Assembly: GCA_020638875.1 (NCBI GenBank)
Contig: JACKHS010000003.1
Span: forward strand, 1 to 64,000
From: Planctomycetota bacterium
GTDB taxonomy: Bacteria > Planctomycetota > UBA1135 > GCA-002686595
DNA: 64,000 bases
Direction: 5' to 3'
Numbering within the stretch: the first letter of the stretch is position 1; each line of letters opens with the position of its first letter. Shown here piece after piece: positions 37,204 to 46,523 of the stretch. The translations under genes and the position numbers were made by a program. The notes beneath the pieces were generated by a model that was given only the letters and a program-made list of their open reading frames with translations, was not told the origin of the DNA and made no database searches.

Positions 37204-39678
37204 TCAGTCCTTGGTGATCTCCACGTCGTCGAGGCCCAGGCGCCCTTGCGCGGAGCCGGAGGTGCCGCCGAAGTCGAAGCGCACGGCGTCGATGGCGAAC
37301 AGGTTGATGCCGCTGCCGTTGGCGAGGAAGTCGGAGAGGCGCACGCGCACCGTCTCCATCTCGTCGTGCCAGCCCACGCCCGCGCCCGAGCCTCCGCCCG
37401 AGCGCTGGTAGGGCTCCTCGATGCCGCCGCCGTAGGCGGAGATCTTGATCGAGCTGGTGATGCCGTTCACGTCGCGCAGCGTGACCGTGAAGTCCAGGTC
37501 GCCCAGCGCCGCGATGGTGTTGGGGTGGCGCGTGCCCTGGGCCGCGCGGAAGGACAGGTACGCGTCGTCGGTGAAGTCGGCCTCGAACGGGTCGACGTGC
37601 ACCTCCCAGAACGAGGGCGTGGTCCAGTCGAAGACGGTGCCGAGGTTCTGATCGGTGCTCAGCGAGTGCGTCATGCCGTTCATGCCCTGCACCCCGGTCC
37701 AGGCGAACGAGCTGTCGGTGTCGCGCTCGTTCTCCTCGCTGAGGTTCTGGACGTTGAACGCGACCGCCTGGCCGCTGCTCGAGAGGTTCGTCGCCGAGTT
37801 CGTCGAGAAGTCGTCGAGCACGACGTTGCCCGCCGCCGGGCCGTCCTTGTAGTCGAAGGTCACCACCACGCACGGGTTGGTGGTCGGCGGCGCGCCGATG
37901 GGCTTGAAGCTCTCCCACTGGCGCCACAGGAAGTCCTTCGAGGGGATGTCGCCGTCGATGTAGTGCTTCACGAGCGGCAGGAGCTGCCCGCGCATGATCG
38001 CGTGCACCTCGGCGCGCGTCAGCAGGCACGGCCCGGTGGCCACCAGGCCGGCCGTGCCGTTGTGGAACGCGCCGTGGCCCGCACCCTGGATCGTGATGCT
38101 CGAGCGGTCCTGGTTGGCGCGCTCGAGCAGCGCGTAGAAGTGCGTCTGCGGCACGAGCCCGTTCACGTCGTCGTCGGACGAGCCCACCCACAGGTGGTAG
38201 TTCACGCCCGCCGGGTTCGACTGCGTCGGCGAGAGGAACGTCACCGGCGCGATGCTCGAGACGAGCTGGATGTCCGCCGCCGTGAAGTTCGCGGGCACGA
38301 ACGCGCCGGTCGAGAGCCGCGTCCAGGCGCGCACGACGCCCTCGCCGCCGCGGCTGTGGCCGATCCACGTGATGCGGTGCGAGTCGATGTGGCCGTTCAG
38401 GATGCCGCCGTCGATCGTCGCCAGGTTGCCCAGGAACCAGTCCGTGTTCGTCAGCGTCGTGGTCGAGGCCGTCTCGATGCCCGGCCCGGTGTTGTTCTGG
38501 TGGCTCATGACCACGTAGCCGTAGGAGGCCAGGTGGTTGCCGATGTGGTCGTACCACTGGTAGTTGTGCCCGTTGCCGTGGCTGACCACCACGAGCGGCA
38601 CCTGCCCCAGCGAGGCGATGTTCGCCGGGTAGAACGTGTTCTGCCCCAGGAACGTGCCGCCCGAGTAGAGCGTCTCGACCACGCTGTAGGGTCCGGGCGC
38701 GGCGACGTCGCGCACGACGTAGAAGCCGGCCTCGTCGGACAGGCCGTCGATCAGGTCGCCCGCGTCGTACACGCCGTTCTGGTTCGCGTCGACCACCATG
38801 TCGTAGCCGATGCCGACCTCGGTGCCGACGGTGCCGTTGAGCGTGCCCGCGTCGATCAGGAACGTGTTCGCCTGGACGTTCGAGCCGCCGAAGGTGACCT
38901 GCGTCGCCGCGCCGCGCACGTCGACGAGCGACGGGTCGCTGGCCCACGCGTGCACGCCCTTCGCCGCCACGACGTACACGTCGGCGGTCACGCCCATCAG
39001 GCTCGGCTGCAGGCCGGGGTCGACGGCCAGGTACACGTCGTCGCCCGAGTTGAACGTGCGCGTGTACTCGAAGTGCGGGTACTGCGCGAGCGGGCGCCCG
39101 GCGAGCTGCGTGTGGTTGCCGCCGCCGCCGGTGCTGAAGAAGTCCACCGGGATCGCGTTGGTCAGGTTGAAGCCGTTGCCGCACGGCCCGCTGGGGTCGC
39201 GGTACCAGACCTGGAAGTTCCACGAGCTGCCGGGCTGGATCGCGCCGGCGCCGGGGAAGCCCTGCGACCCGCTGACGATGTTCTGCAGCGTCACGTCGCC
39301 GAAGAAGTCGGTCTGGAAGACCGGGAAGCGGTGCACGCCGCGCCCGCCCGAGGTGACGCAGCGCAGGCCGTCGCCGAAGGTCGACTGGCCCTGCCCGCCG
39401 CCCATGAACAGCACGCCGAACTGGTTCGCGCCGATGCCGTAGACGGTGAACTCGAGCGAGTCCTGCAGCGCGCTGGCGTTGCCGCCGGAGTGCAGCAGCA
39501 GCGCGCCGGTGTTCGAGTTGAAGTCGCCGCCGAAGCTGCCGCAGCCGGCGTTCGGGTCGTCGTTGCCGCAGGGGCAGCCCACGCCGAAGCAGTAGGAGGC
39601 GCCCACCTGGGCCGCGGCGACGGTGGATACGAGCGCGACCGCCGCGGCGGTCGCGAAGGAGCGGAGGATGGAGTTCAC
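37204..39678 (-). CDS. Secreted alpha/beta hydrolase with N-terminal CPCGN module
   Basis: The 824-residue protein starts at GTG (39678) with a signal peptide ending VAAAQ. The CPCGN module spans about 27-165 (YCFGVGCPCGN, GLRCVTSGG, FQVWYRDPSGPCGNGFNLT). A beta-domain follows (about 165-320, VDPGLQPSLMGVTADVYVVA). The hydrolase (about 320-610) has VVVSHGNGHNYQWYDHIG and the nucleophile elbow GHSRGGE (S442). SSDDD and GAGHGAFHN are candidate acid and His positions. A C-terminal beta-sandwich (about 640-824) resembles carbohydrate-binding folds. The substrate is unknown; an esterase-like role on a surface or environmental polymer is plausible. Confidence 0.83.
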   Translation of the reverse strand: MNSILRSFATAAAVALVSTVAAAQVGASYCFGVGCPCGNDDPNAGCGSFGGDFNSNTGALLLHSGGNASALQDSLEFTVYGIGANQFGVLFMGGGQGQSTFGDGLRCVTSGGRGVHRFPVFQTDFFGDVTLQNIVSGSQGFPGAGAIQPGSSWNFQVWYRDPSGPCGNGFNLTNAIPVDFFSTGGGGNHTQLAGRPLAQYPHFEYTRTFNSGDDVYLAVDPGLQPSLMGVTADVYVVAAKGVHAWASDPSLVDVRGAATQVTFGGSNVQANTFLIDAGTLNGTVGTEVGIGYDMVVDANQNGVYDAGDLIDGLSDEAGFYVVRDVAAPGPYSVVETLYSGGTFLGQNTFYPANIASLGQVPLVVVSHGNGHNYQWYDHIGNHLASYGYVVMSHQNNTGPGIETASTTTLTNTDWFLGNLATIDGGILNGHIDSHRITWIGHSRGGEGVVRAWTRLSTGAFVPANFTAADIQLVSSIAPVTFLSPTQSNPAGVNYHLWVGSSDDDVNGLVPQTHFYALLERANQDRSSITIQGAGHGAFHNGTAGLVATGPCLLTRAEVHAIMRGQLLPLVKHYIDGDIPSKDFLWRQWESFKPIGAPPTTNPCVVVTFDYKDGPAAGNVVLDDFSTNSATNLSSSGQAVAFNVQNLSEENERDTDSSFAWTGVQGMNGMTHSLSTDQNLGTVFDWTTPSFWEVHVDPFEADFTDDAYLSFRAAQGTRHPNTIAALGDLDFTVTLRDVNGITSSIKISAYGGGIEEPYQRSGGGSGAGVGWHDEMETVRVRLSDFLANGSGINLFAIDAVRFDFGGTSGSAQGRLGLDDVEITKD

Positions 39679-39777
39679 GGGCGCTGGGGTCGCAGCCGGG
39701 GGGACGGGCCTCGCCGTCCGAGGCCCCGACTCATCCTAGCCCAATTCCGAAAAGCGGTTACCGCGGGCCCCGAAGCC

Positions 39778-41556
39778 TTAGCGCGGTCCGCGCGGGAGCC
39801 CGTAGAGCTCGAGCCGCGGCCCAGGCCGCTCCACGCGCCACAGCGCCGTGAGCGCGAAGTCCATCTCGAGCGGCAGGAAGGCCTCGGGCGCGCGGGCGCC
39901 CTCCCCCGCCGGGTCGAGCACCCACAGCGGCGGCGCCGACGCGAGCTCCTCCGCGAGCGGGTGGGGCTCGCCGGGCCGGCGCCGCACGAGCAGGAAGTGG
40001 CTGACGTCGAGCCCCGCGAACAGCGCGGCCGGCGTGGCGCCCAGCCCCTCGAGCCCGGCGCGCACGACGGGCGTGCCCGCGCGCCCCTGGAACTCCACGA
40101 GGTCCTCGACGCGCAGCGCGTCCTGGCCGCGCTCGTCGGCCGGCAGCGCGCCCTCCTGCAACAGCTCGAGGCGCCGGCGCTCGCGGCCGTACAGCTCGCC
40201 GCCGGTGCGCCGGCGCACGTCCGCGAGCGTCTCGAGCGCGGCCTGCGACGGCGGCACTTCCGGGCCGTAGCGGTCGACGGCCAGCACCGCGGACGGCGGC
40301 AACGCGGCCAGGCGCTCCTCGGCCAGCGCGCGCGTGTCGGTGCGCCGCAGGAGCTGCACGAAGCGCAGGCTCTGCACGACCGGGACCACGCACAGGAGCG
40401 CCAGCACGAACGCACCGAGGCGCGCGCTCAGCAGCCGCTCGCCGAACACGCCCGCGGGCAGCGCGAGCAGCGCGAGCACGGGCAGGAGGTAGCGCACGTG
40501 GTCGCTCTGCGAGGTCAGGAAGAACGCGCCCATCACGAGGCACCACGCGACCACCGGTCGCAGCGCGCGGCGGCGCCACGCCAGCGCGAGGCCGCCGAGG
40601 CCGAGCAGCACGAGCACCGGGTCGTAGCCGAGCAGCGCGCGCGCCAGGCGCGGGAAGCTCTCGAGCCGGATCTGGGGCACGATCGTCATGCCGCCCAGGG
40701 TGAACGCGCCCGCCGCGTCGTTCGCCTCGGCGCCGCCGACGACGGCGCTCGCAGCGGTGCGGCCGTGCACGAGCCAGTACGGATGGCCGAGCGGCACGCT
40801 CACGACGAGGCACAGCAGCACGCACATGACGCCCAGGCGCCAGCGGCCGCGCACCGCGCCCGGGCCGGTCCACGGCAGCGGCGAGAACAGCCAGGCGAAC
40901 CCGCACAGCGCGAGCGCCATCAAGCCGGCCTGGTGCGTCGCGAAGGCCAGCCCCGCCGCCGCGCCGGCGCCGAGCAGCGCGCGCCCGTTGCCGTCGCGCG
41001 CGTGCACGACGCTGCCCCACGCGGCGAGCGCGATGAACGTCGTCATGGGCGCCCACGGCCGCTCCTGCGTCCCGAACTGCACGTCGAGCAGGCAGAACGC
41101 GCCGAGGAAGCCCGCGAGCCACGCGCCGCGCCCGAGCCCCGCCGCGCGCGCGGCGCGGAAGAGCGCCCACGGCAGGAGCGAGCCGAGCACCGCCACGAGC
41201 CAGCGCGCGATGAGGTGCGGCTCCTCGGGGTGCAGCAGCATGCGGTCGCCGAAGTCCTCGGCGCCCGCGAAGCGCCCGGTGAGCTTGCCGACGGCGAAGT
41301 CGCCCACGTAGAGCGGCAGCAGGCAGTAGGGCAGCAGGTTCGGGTAGAACGAGTACTTGCCCACCGGCGGCACCGGGTTCTTGTCCTTCGCCATGCCGAG
41401 CGCGCTGCGCACGATGTGCGTGTCGGGCACGTAGTCGCGCGGCAGGCCGTGCTCGAGCGCCGCGGCGCGCAGGCCGAGCGGCAGCACGAAGAGCAACAGC
41501 AACGCCCACAGGCGCGGCGCGCGCGAGGGCCGGGGAGGGACGTCGTCGGGAGTCAT
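39778..41556 (-). CDS. GT-C type membrane glycosyltransferase (GT39-like)
   Basis: The 592-residue protein has about nine membrane helices between residues 15 and 410 and a soluble C-terminal domain. The first loop has an acidic pair typical of GT-C enzymes (RDYVPDTHIVRSAL). The string SQSDHVRYLLPVLALLALPAG matches the PMT/ArnT superfamily pattern H-x-R-Y-x-x-P. Such enzymes transfer sugars from polyprenyl-phosphate donors on the periplasmic side. It is divergent from another GT-C-like gene. The acceptor is unknown, possibly the glycan made by the neighbouring cluster. Confidence 0.8.
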   Translation of the reverse strand: MTPDDVPPRPSRAPRLWALLLLFVLPLGLRAAALEHGLPRDYVPDTHIVRSALGMAKDKNPVPPVGKYSFYPNLLPYCLLPLYVGDFAVGKLTGRFAGAEDFGDRMLLHPEEPHLIARWLVAVLGSLLPWALFRAARAAGLGRGAWLAGFLGAFCLLDVQFGTQERPWAPMTTFIALAAWGSVVHARDGNGRALLGAGAAAGLAFATHQAGLMALALCGFAWLFSPLPWTGPGAVRGRWRLGVMCVLLCLVVSVPLGHPYWLVHGRTAASAVVGGAEANDAAGAFTLGGMTIVPQIRLESFPRLARALLGYDPVLVLLGLGGLALAWRRRALRPVVAWCLVMGAFFLTSQSDHVRYLLPVLALLALPAGVFGERLLSARLGAFVLALLCVVPVVQSLRFVQLLRRTDTRALAEERLAALPPSAVLAVDRYGPEVPPSQAALETLADVRRRTGGELYGRERRRLELLQEGALPADERGQDALRVEDLVEFQGRAGTPVVRAGLEGLGATPAALFAGLDVSHFLLVRRRPGEPHPLAEELASAPPLWVLDPAGEGARAPEAFLPLEMDFALTALWRVERPGPRLELYGLPRGPR

Positions 41557-41569
41557 CGCGGCGGGCGCA

Positions 41570-41618
41570 GAGGGTAGCTGGCTTTCGGAGGCCGACGGGC
41601 CTCCCAGAACGTACCCTC
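41570..41618. promoter_or_regulatory. Nested palindromes in a divergent promoter gap
   Basis: GAGGGTA (41570-41576) and TACCCTC (41612-41618) form an outer inverted repeat. It encloses a 7-bp hairpin (41587-41593 with 41598-41604, loop GACG). All lie in the 71-base gap between two divergent membrane glycosyltransferase genes, so they may coordinate both. Confidence 0.35.
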
Positions 41619-41627
41619 TCCCCCGCC

Positions 41628-43778
41628 ATGACCAAGCGGCCGCTCCTCGTCTTCCTGCTGGCGCTCGTCGTCTACCTCGCCTACCGCGCCCTGGTGCTGG
41701 CCACCAACTTCGACGCGGTCGCGATCCCGGTGTACGAGCTGCTGTTCGGGAACATCGGGGAGGTCACGCGCGCCGGCTGGGTCGGGCCGCCCTTGGCGCA
41801 GTACTACGACAACTGCGGCGGCCACCTGGTCGTCGGGCTCCTGTCCGCGCCGGTCTTCGCCGCGGTCGGGCCGAGCTACCTGGCGCTCAAGCTGATCCCG
41901 CTGACGCTCGGCGCCGCCGCGCTGGCGCTGCTGTGGCGCATCGCGCGGCGCGAGTTCGGCACGCTGGCCGCGTGCCTCGCGGTGCTGTGCTTCGCCATCG
42001 GCCCGCCCACCCTCGCGAAGTACTCGCTGCTCGCCAAGGGCAACCACTTCGAGAACCTCGCCTTCCAGCTCCTGGCGCTGCTGGCCTTCTACCGCGTGTT
42101 CGACGCCGCGCCCGGCTCGGCCGCGCGGCGGCGCGCGCTGTGGCTGTTCGGCGGCGCGGCGGGCTTCGCGGTGTTCTTCTACTTCGGGTCGCTGATCCTG
42201 CTGGCGCTGCTCGGCGTGACGTACCTGCTCGTGCGCGGGCCGCGCGGGCTCGCGGCGGACCTCGTGCACCTCGTCCCGGCCTTCCTGATCGGGCTCTCGC
42301 CGCTGCTGTGGATCCAGCTCTCGGGCGGCGCGCGGCCGGAGGTCTTCCTCGAGTCGCACTTCGTCGGCGAGGGCGGCACGCAGGCGGCGGAGATCGACCG
42401 CGTCGCGCGGCTGAAGGAGCTGCTGTTCGACTTCCTGCCGCGCGGCACGTGCTTCGAGGACCTGGGCCCCGTGCCCGGGCGCGTCGCCGACGGCGCCTAC
42501 CTCGCGCTGTTCCTCGTCGCGTGGCTCGTGCTGCTCGCGCCGCTGCTCGCCGGCGTGCGTCGCGCTCTGGCGAGCCTCGCGGCGCCCGCCGAGCCCGACG
42601 GCGAGCGGCGCCGCTTCGAGGCGCTGCGCCTGCTGCCGCTCGTCGGTTACCTGCCGGCGTTCGTCGTGCTGTACGTCGTCAGCCGCTTCGAGTTCGACGT
42701 CTACCTGCCGCCGGTCGAGATCGGTCAGTTCCGCTACCTCGTGCCGCACTACATGCTCGCGTGCCTCGTCGTCGCGATCGCGTCGGCGCGCCTGGTGGGC
42801 GCCGGCGGGGCGCGGCGCGCGCTGGGCTGGGCGCTCGTGGGCGGCGTGCTGCTGCTCGACGCGTTCAGCCTGCCGGTGATCGACCTCGGCGGCGGGCACG
42901 GCGACCTCGCGGCGCGCTACCCGGGCTTCGACTTCCACTACGAGCGCGCGGTGCTGCTGCGCGACGGCGCGGTCGATCCGGTCAGCGGCGAGACGCGCTG
43001 GGACCTCGCGCGGCTCGAGGCGCAACTCGGCGAGCTGCCGCGGCGCTGGCGCCAGGACGCGGCCTTCGGCGTCGGCCACTGGCGCGCGTGGGCGCAGACC
43101 ATGCCGCCGGCCAAGCGCGCCAGCGCGCCGCGCGCGCCGCACCTCTCGCTGGCCGAGCTCTGCGCGACGCCCGACACGGCGCAGCACGTCGAGCTCGCGC
43201 GCGGCATGGGCTCGTTCCTCGGCGACACCGGCGGCGCCGCGCGCTGGCTGCCGCGGCTGCAGGCCGAAGGGCACGCGCTCCTGCCCTGCGTGGTCGAGGG
43301 TCTGTGCCTGCGCGCCGAGTTCCCGCTCTCGCGCAACGTGCCGCGCTGGCTCGAGCGCGCCGCCGCGGAGGGCGCCGCCGTGCCGCAGGACCTGCGCTGG
43401 GCCTGGTGGCGCGGTCAAGGGCTCTTGCAGGGCCGCCTGCTCGCGCGCGGCGTCGCCGCCGACGTCGAAGCGGTGCGCAAGGCGCGCGCGCAGACGCCGC
43501 CGGAGGGCGCGCGCGAGCTGTGGTTCGGCACCGGCCAGGGCTTCGGCGAGGAGCTCGGCGACCTCGCCGCGCCGCCGCGCGTGCTCGCGGCCCTGCCCGA
43601 GGGCGCGCGCCTGGACTTCGTGCGCGGCCTGGGCGCGGGCCTGCGCCACCGGCTCGGCCTGCAGGACGCCGCACCGGTCTTCCAGGCCTGGTCGAAGCAG
43701 CTCGGCGAGGCCGAGCGCGGCGCGCTCGAGCAGGGCCTGCGCTGGCCGAGCTACCCGGTGCCCGCGCGGCTCCCGTGA
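41628..43778 (+). CDS. Large polytopic membrane protein, GT-C-like
   Basis: The 716-residue product starts at ATG (MTKRPLLVFLLALVVYLAYR) and has about nine membrane helices up to residue 415. An extended soluble C-terminal half follows (about 420-716, Arg/Ala/Leu-rich, helical). The first periplasmic loop carries acidic residues (EVTRAGWVGPPLAQYYDNC), and QFRYLVPHYMLACLVVAIA resembles the GT-C R-Y-x-x-P element. I infer a lipid-linked sugar transferase, but less surely than for its divergent neighbour. The C-terminal region, with repeats such as GLCLRAEFPLSRNVPRWLE, may be a helical scaffold. Confidence 0.65.
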   Translation: MTKRPLLVFLLALVVYLAYRALVLATNFDAVAIPVYELLFGNIGEVTRAGWVGPPLAQYYDNCGGHLVVGLLSAPVFAAVGPSYLALKLIPLTLGAAALALLWRIARREFGTLAACLAVLCFAIGPPTLAKYSLLAKGNHFENLAFQLLALLAFYRVFDAAPGSAARRRALWLFGGAAGFAVFFYFGSLILLALLGVTYLLVRGPRGLAADLVHLVPAFLIGLSPLLWIQLSGGARPEVFLESHFVGEGGTQAAEIDRVARLKELLFDFLPRGTCFEDLGPVPGRVADGAYLALFLVAWLVLLAPLLAGVRRALASLAAPAEPDGERRRFEALRLLPLVGYLPAFVVLYVVSRFEFDVYLPPVEIGQFRYLVPHYMLACLVVAIASARLVGAGGARRALGWALVGGVLLLDAFSLPVIDLGGGHGDLAARYPGFDFHYERAVLLRDGAVDPVSGETRWDLARLEAQLGELPRRWRQDAAFGVGHWRAWAQTMPPAKRASAPRAPHLSLAELCATPDTAQHVELARGMGSFLGDTGGAARWLPRLQAEGHALLPCVVEGLCLRAEFPLSRNVPRWLERAAAEGAAVPQDLRWAWWRGQGLLQGRLLARGVAADVEAVRKARAQTPPEGARELWFGTGQGFGEELGDLAAPPRVLAALPEGARLDFVRGLGAGLRHRLGLQDAAPVFQAWSKQLGEAERGALEQGLRWPSYPVPARLP

Positions 43779-43805
43779 AGGTGCCGGTCGGGCCGCCGCT
43801 GCGGT

Positions 43806-45203
43806 CTAGAACTGGAAGTAGATGAACGGCGTGTAGTCGCTCGCGATCCATGGGATCACCAGCGCCCACGCGAGGCCGTACAGCGCGGCGAACACGTACA
43901 CCGGCACCTTGGCCGAGCGCTCGAGCACCTCGAGCTTGTACATGAACGCGTGCACGACGAAGAAGCCGAGCGCCGCCAGCGCCCACCAGCGCGAGATCGA
44001 CAGCGTCGCGCCGGCCGCGTCCGCGCCGAAGCCGTACATGCGCCCGAACAGGTGCGCGCAGGCGTGCATGTCGTCCGCGCGGAAGATCGTCATCGTGTGC
44101 AGCCAGAGCACGTTCGTGTAGACGAAGCCCAGGCGCAGCGGCGCGCGCGACAGCCACTCCTTGAACCCGCCGCGCTCGACGACGGCGAACAGGCCGTGGC
44201 AGATGCCGAAGATCACGAACGTCCAGGCCGCGCCGTGCCACAGGCCGCTGATGAGGAAGATCGTGAAGAGGTTGACGCGCGTCCTGGTCAGCGACCCTCG
44301 ACTGCCCCCCATGGGGAAGTAGATGTAGTCCATGAACCAGGCGCCCAGCGTCATGTGCCAGCGCTGCCAGAAGTTCGTGAAGCTGCGCGCGAAGTACGGG
44401 AACAGGAAGTTGCGCGGCAGCGAGTAGCCCAGCAGCCCCGCCAGGCCGATGGCCATGTCCGAGTAGCCCGAGAAGTCGCAGTAGACCTGGACCTGGAACA
44501 GCAGCGTCGCGATCCACACCGAGACGGAGTCGTGCGCGCCGGCGTCCGAGAAGACCTGGTCGATGATCGGGGCGAACTGGTCGGAGACGACGCTCTTCTT
44601 GACGAAGCCGTACAGGAAGATCGCCAGCGAGCTGCGCACCGGGACGTGCTGCGCCCAGGTGCGCTTCTCCGTGAGCTGCGGCATGAACTGCACCGCGCGC
44701 ACGATCGGACCGGCGACGAGCTGTGGGAAGAACGCCACGAACAGCGCCAGATCGGTGAAGCGCTCCGAGGGCTCGAGCTTCCCGCGGTAGATGTCGATCG
44801 TGTAGCTCAGCGTCTGGAACGTGTAGAAGCTGATGCCGACCGGGAGCAGGATCGCCAGCGTGTAGTCGTCGACGCCGAAGCCGAGCCAGCGCAGCAGGTC
44901 GCTGCCGGACTCGACGAAGAAGTTGTAGTACTTGAAGAACCCGAGCATCCCCAGGTTCCCCACCAGGCTCGCCCAGAGCCACGCCTTGCGGTGCGGCTTG
45001 CCCGGCGCGGCGCCGTTGCCGGCGAACCAGTCGAGCACCGTCGAGGCCAGGATCAGCAGCAGGTAGCGCCAGTCCCAGGAGCCGTAGACGAAGTAGCTGA
45101 CGGCGAGCAGCCACAGCTTGCGCCAGCGGTCCGAGCGCAGCGACCAGTAGACCGCGAACGCGACCGCGAAGACGAAGAAGAAGCGCAGCTCGACGAACAG
45201 CAA
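43806..45203 (-). CDS. MBOAT-family membrane O-acyltransferase (AlgI-like)
   Basis: The 465-residue protein has about eleven membrane helices. Family hallmarks are SYFVYGSWDWRYLLLILAST, LGFFKYYNFF, LPVGISFYTFQTLSYTIDIY, FFPQLVAGPI, NFWQRWHMTLGAWFMDYIY and the catalytic His in ISGLWHGAAWTF (near 320). AlgI/DltB-type MBOAT enzymes move acyl groups, usually acetyl, across the membrane onto exported polysaccharides. The next gene downstream of its partner, an SGNH-like protein, lies 4 bases away, so the pair probably acetylates a surface glycan. Confidence 0.93.
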   Translation of the reverse strand: MLFVELRFFFVFAVAFAVYWSLRSDRWRKLWLLAVSYFVYGSWDWRYLLLILASTVLDWFAGNGAAPGKPHRKAWLWASLVGNLGMLGFFKYYNFFVESGSDLLRWLGFGVDDYTLAILLPVGISFYTFQTLSYTIDIYRGKLEPSERFTDLALFVAFFPQLVAGPIVRAVQFMPQLTEKRTWAQHVPVRSSLAIFLYGFVKKSVVSDQFAPIIDQVFSDAGAHDSVSVWIATLLFQVQVYCDFSGYSDMAIGLAGLLGYSLPRNFLFPYFARSFTNFWQRWHMTLGAWFMDYIYFPMGGSRGSLTRTRVNLFTIFLISGLWHGAAWTFVIFGICHGLFAVVERGGFKEWLSRAPLRLGFVYTNVLWLHTMTIFRADDMHACAHLFGRMYGFGADAAGATLSISRWWALAALGFFVVHAFMYKLEVLERSAKVPVYVFAALYGLAWALVIPWIASDYTPFIYFQF

Positions 45204-45207
45204 CGGG

Positions 45208-46416
45208 CTACTCCTTCCGCTCCGCGTCGAGGTGGTCGGCCAGCGCGTCGGCCAGCAGCTTCGAGAAGATCTCCGCGCCGCTGCGCGTCAGGTGGTTCTC
45301 GTCGAAGTGGTTCTCGAAGCGGTAGAGCGCCGGGTAGCGCTCGGGCCGGTTGAAGCCGAAGAACGTCGGCAGCACGCCGGCCTCGGCGAGGCGGTAGGCG
45401 AGCGGCGACGAGGCCGTGCGCGGCCCGAAGTAGAAGATCGGCTCGACGCCCTTCGCGCGCGCCGCCTCGACCTGCTTGGTGAACCAGTAGGCGGCCGAGT
45501 GCCCCTCGACCGGGATCGGCTGCTCGTTCGCGGCGGTGATCGCACGCACGCGCTGCGTGTAGCCCTCGAGGTCACCGAGGAACTCGGCGCGCCAGGCCTG
45601 CCACTCGTCGCCCTCGATGTGGTCGAGGTCGATGTAGCCGCCCTCGCGCCGGAGCTCCGCGGCCGTCGGCAGCACCTCGGCCGCGTCCAGGCCGAGCAGG
45701 CCCGACACGATGCGCGCGCCCTGGCCCTTGCCGGTCAGCTCGTGCAGGCAGAGCTCGGCGTGCAGCCGCGCCGACGCCAGGCGCCAGTCCTCGTCGCTGC
45801 GCACCGGCAGGCGCAGGCCGGCGAGGAAGCGGTTCCACGCGCCCGCGGTGCCCTCGGCCTCCGGCCCCGCCTCGCCGGCGACGACGAAGTTCGCGAGGAA
45901 CGCGTTCCACAGGAGCGGCAGCGGCTCGAGGTACCAGGCGCCCGCGTCCGGCCGGTCGCCGCGGAAGCACGCGCGCAGCGCGTCGAGCGTCATCTCCGGC
46001 GTGTGCCAGTACAGCAGGCGCGGCGAGAGGTGCGCCTGCTTGCCGCCGTACACGCGCGCGCCCCAGCCGGACACCTCGATCAGCAGGTACTTCAGGTTCG
46101 GCGGCGCCTCGTCGAGCACCGCGCGCACCATGTGGTCGGCCTCGAACTCGGTCATGCCGCCGATGCCGAGGTTGAACGTGCGCAGCTCGTGCCCGCGCGC
46201 GGCGAGCTCGCGGTCGATGTCCGGCGGGATCAACCCGTACGAGGTCGCGCTCGAGCCGACGAACACCGCGTCGAACTCGGTCTTGTGCGCCTGCCAGTAC
46301 TCCCACTTCGAGCGCACGCCGTACTCGCTCGGCCACGGCACGAGCGCTCCCATCAGGAGGCTCGTGGGCACGAAGACGGCCAGGAAGAGGAGGACGGGGG
46401 CGAGGCGGCGCATCAC
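45208..46416 (-). CDS. SGNH/AlgJ-like membrane-anchored partner of the acyltransferase
   Basis: The 402-residue protein has an N-terminal anchor (about 5-26). The nucleophile block is VFVGSSATSYG (about 51-61), a GDS-like element, and a late DENHLTRSG (near 378) supplies the D-x-x-H dyad. This is the arrangement of AlgX/AlgJ and related acetyl-transferring SGNH proteins that work with MBOAT partners. GIGGMTEFEAD and LLIEVSGWGARVYGG fit SGNH blocks II and III. It precedes the MBOAT gene by 4 bases in the same operon. Confidence 0.8.
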   Translation of the reverse strand: MMRRLAPVLLFLAVFVPTSLLMGALVPWPSEYGVRSKWEYWQAHKTEFDAVFVGSSATSYGLIPPDIDRELAARGHELRTFNLGIGGMTEFEADHMVRAVLDEAPPNLKYLLIEVSGWGARVYGGKQAHLSPRLLYWHTPEMTLDALRACFRGDRPDAGAWYLEPLPLLWNAFLANFVVAGEAGPEAEGTAGAWNRFLAGLRLPVRSDEDWRLASARLHAELCLHELTGKGQGARIVSGLLGLDAAEVLPTAAELRREGGYIDLDHIEGDEWQAWRAEFLGDLEGYTQRVRAITAANEQPIPVEGHSAAYWFTKQVEAARAKGVEPIFYFGPRTASSPLAYRLAEAGVLPTFFGFNRPERYPALYRFENHFDENHLTRSGAEIFSKLLADALADHLDAERKE

Positions 46417-46523
46417 GGGGGGCGGCGCCCGCGGGCCGCGGGCGCGGAGGCGCAGGGGATCGGCCGGCGCGGCGGCGAACTGTAGGTCCCCTCCCGGGAG
46501 CCGTCAAACTCCGGCGCGAGCGC

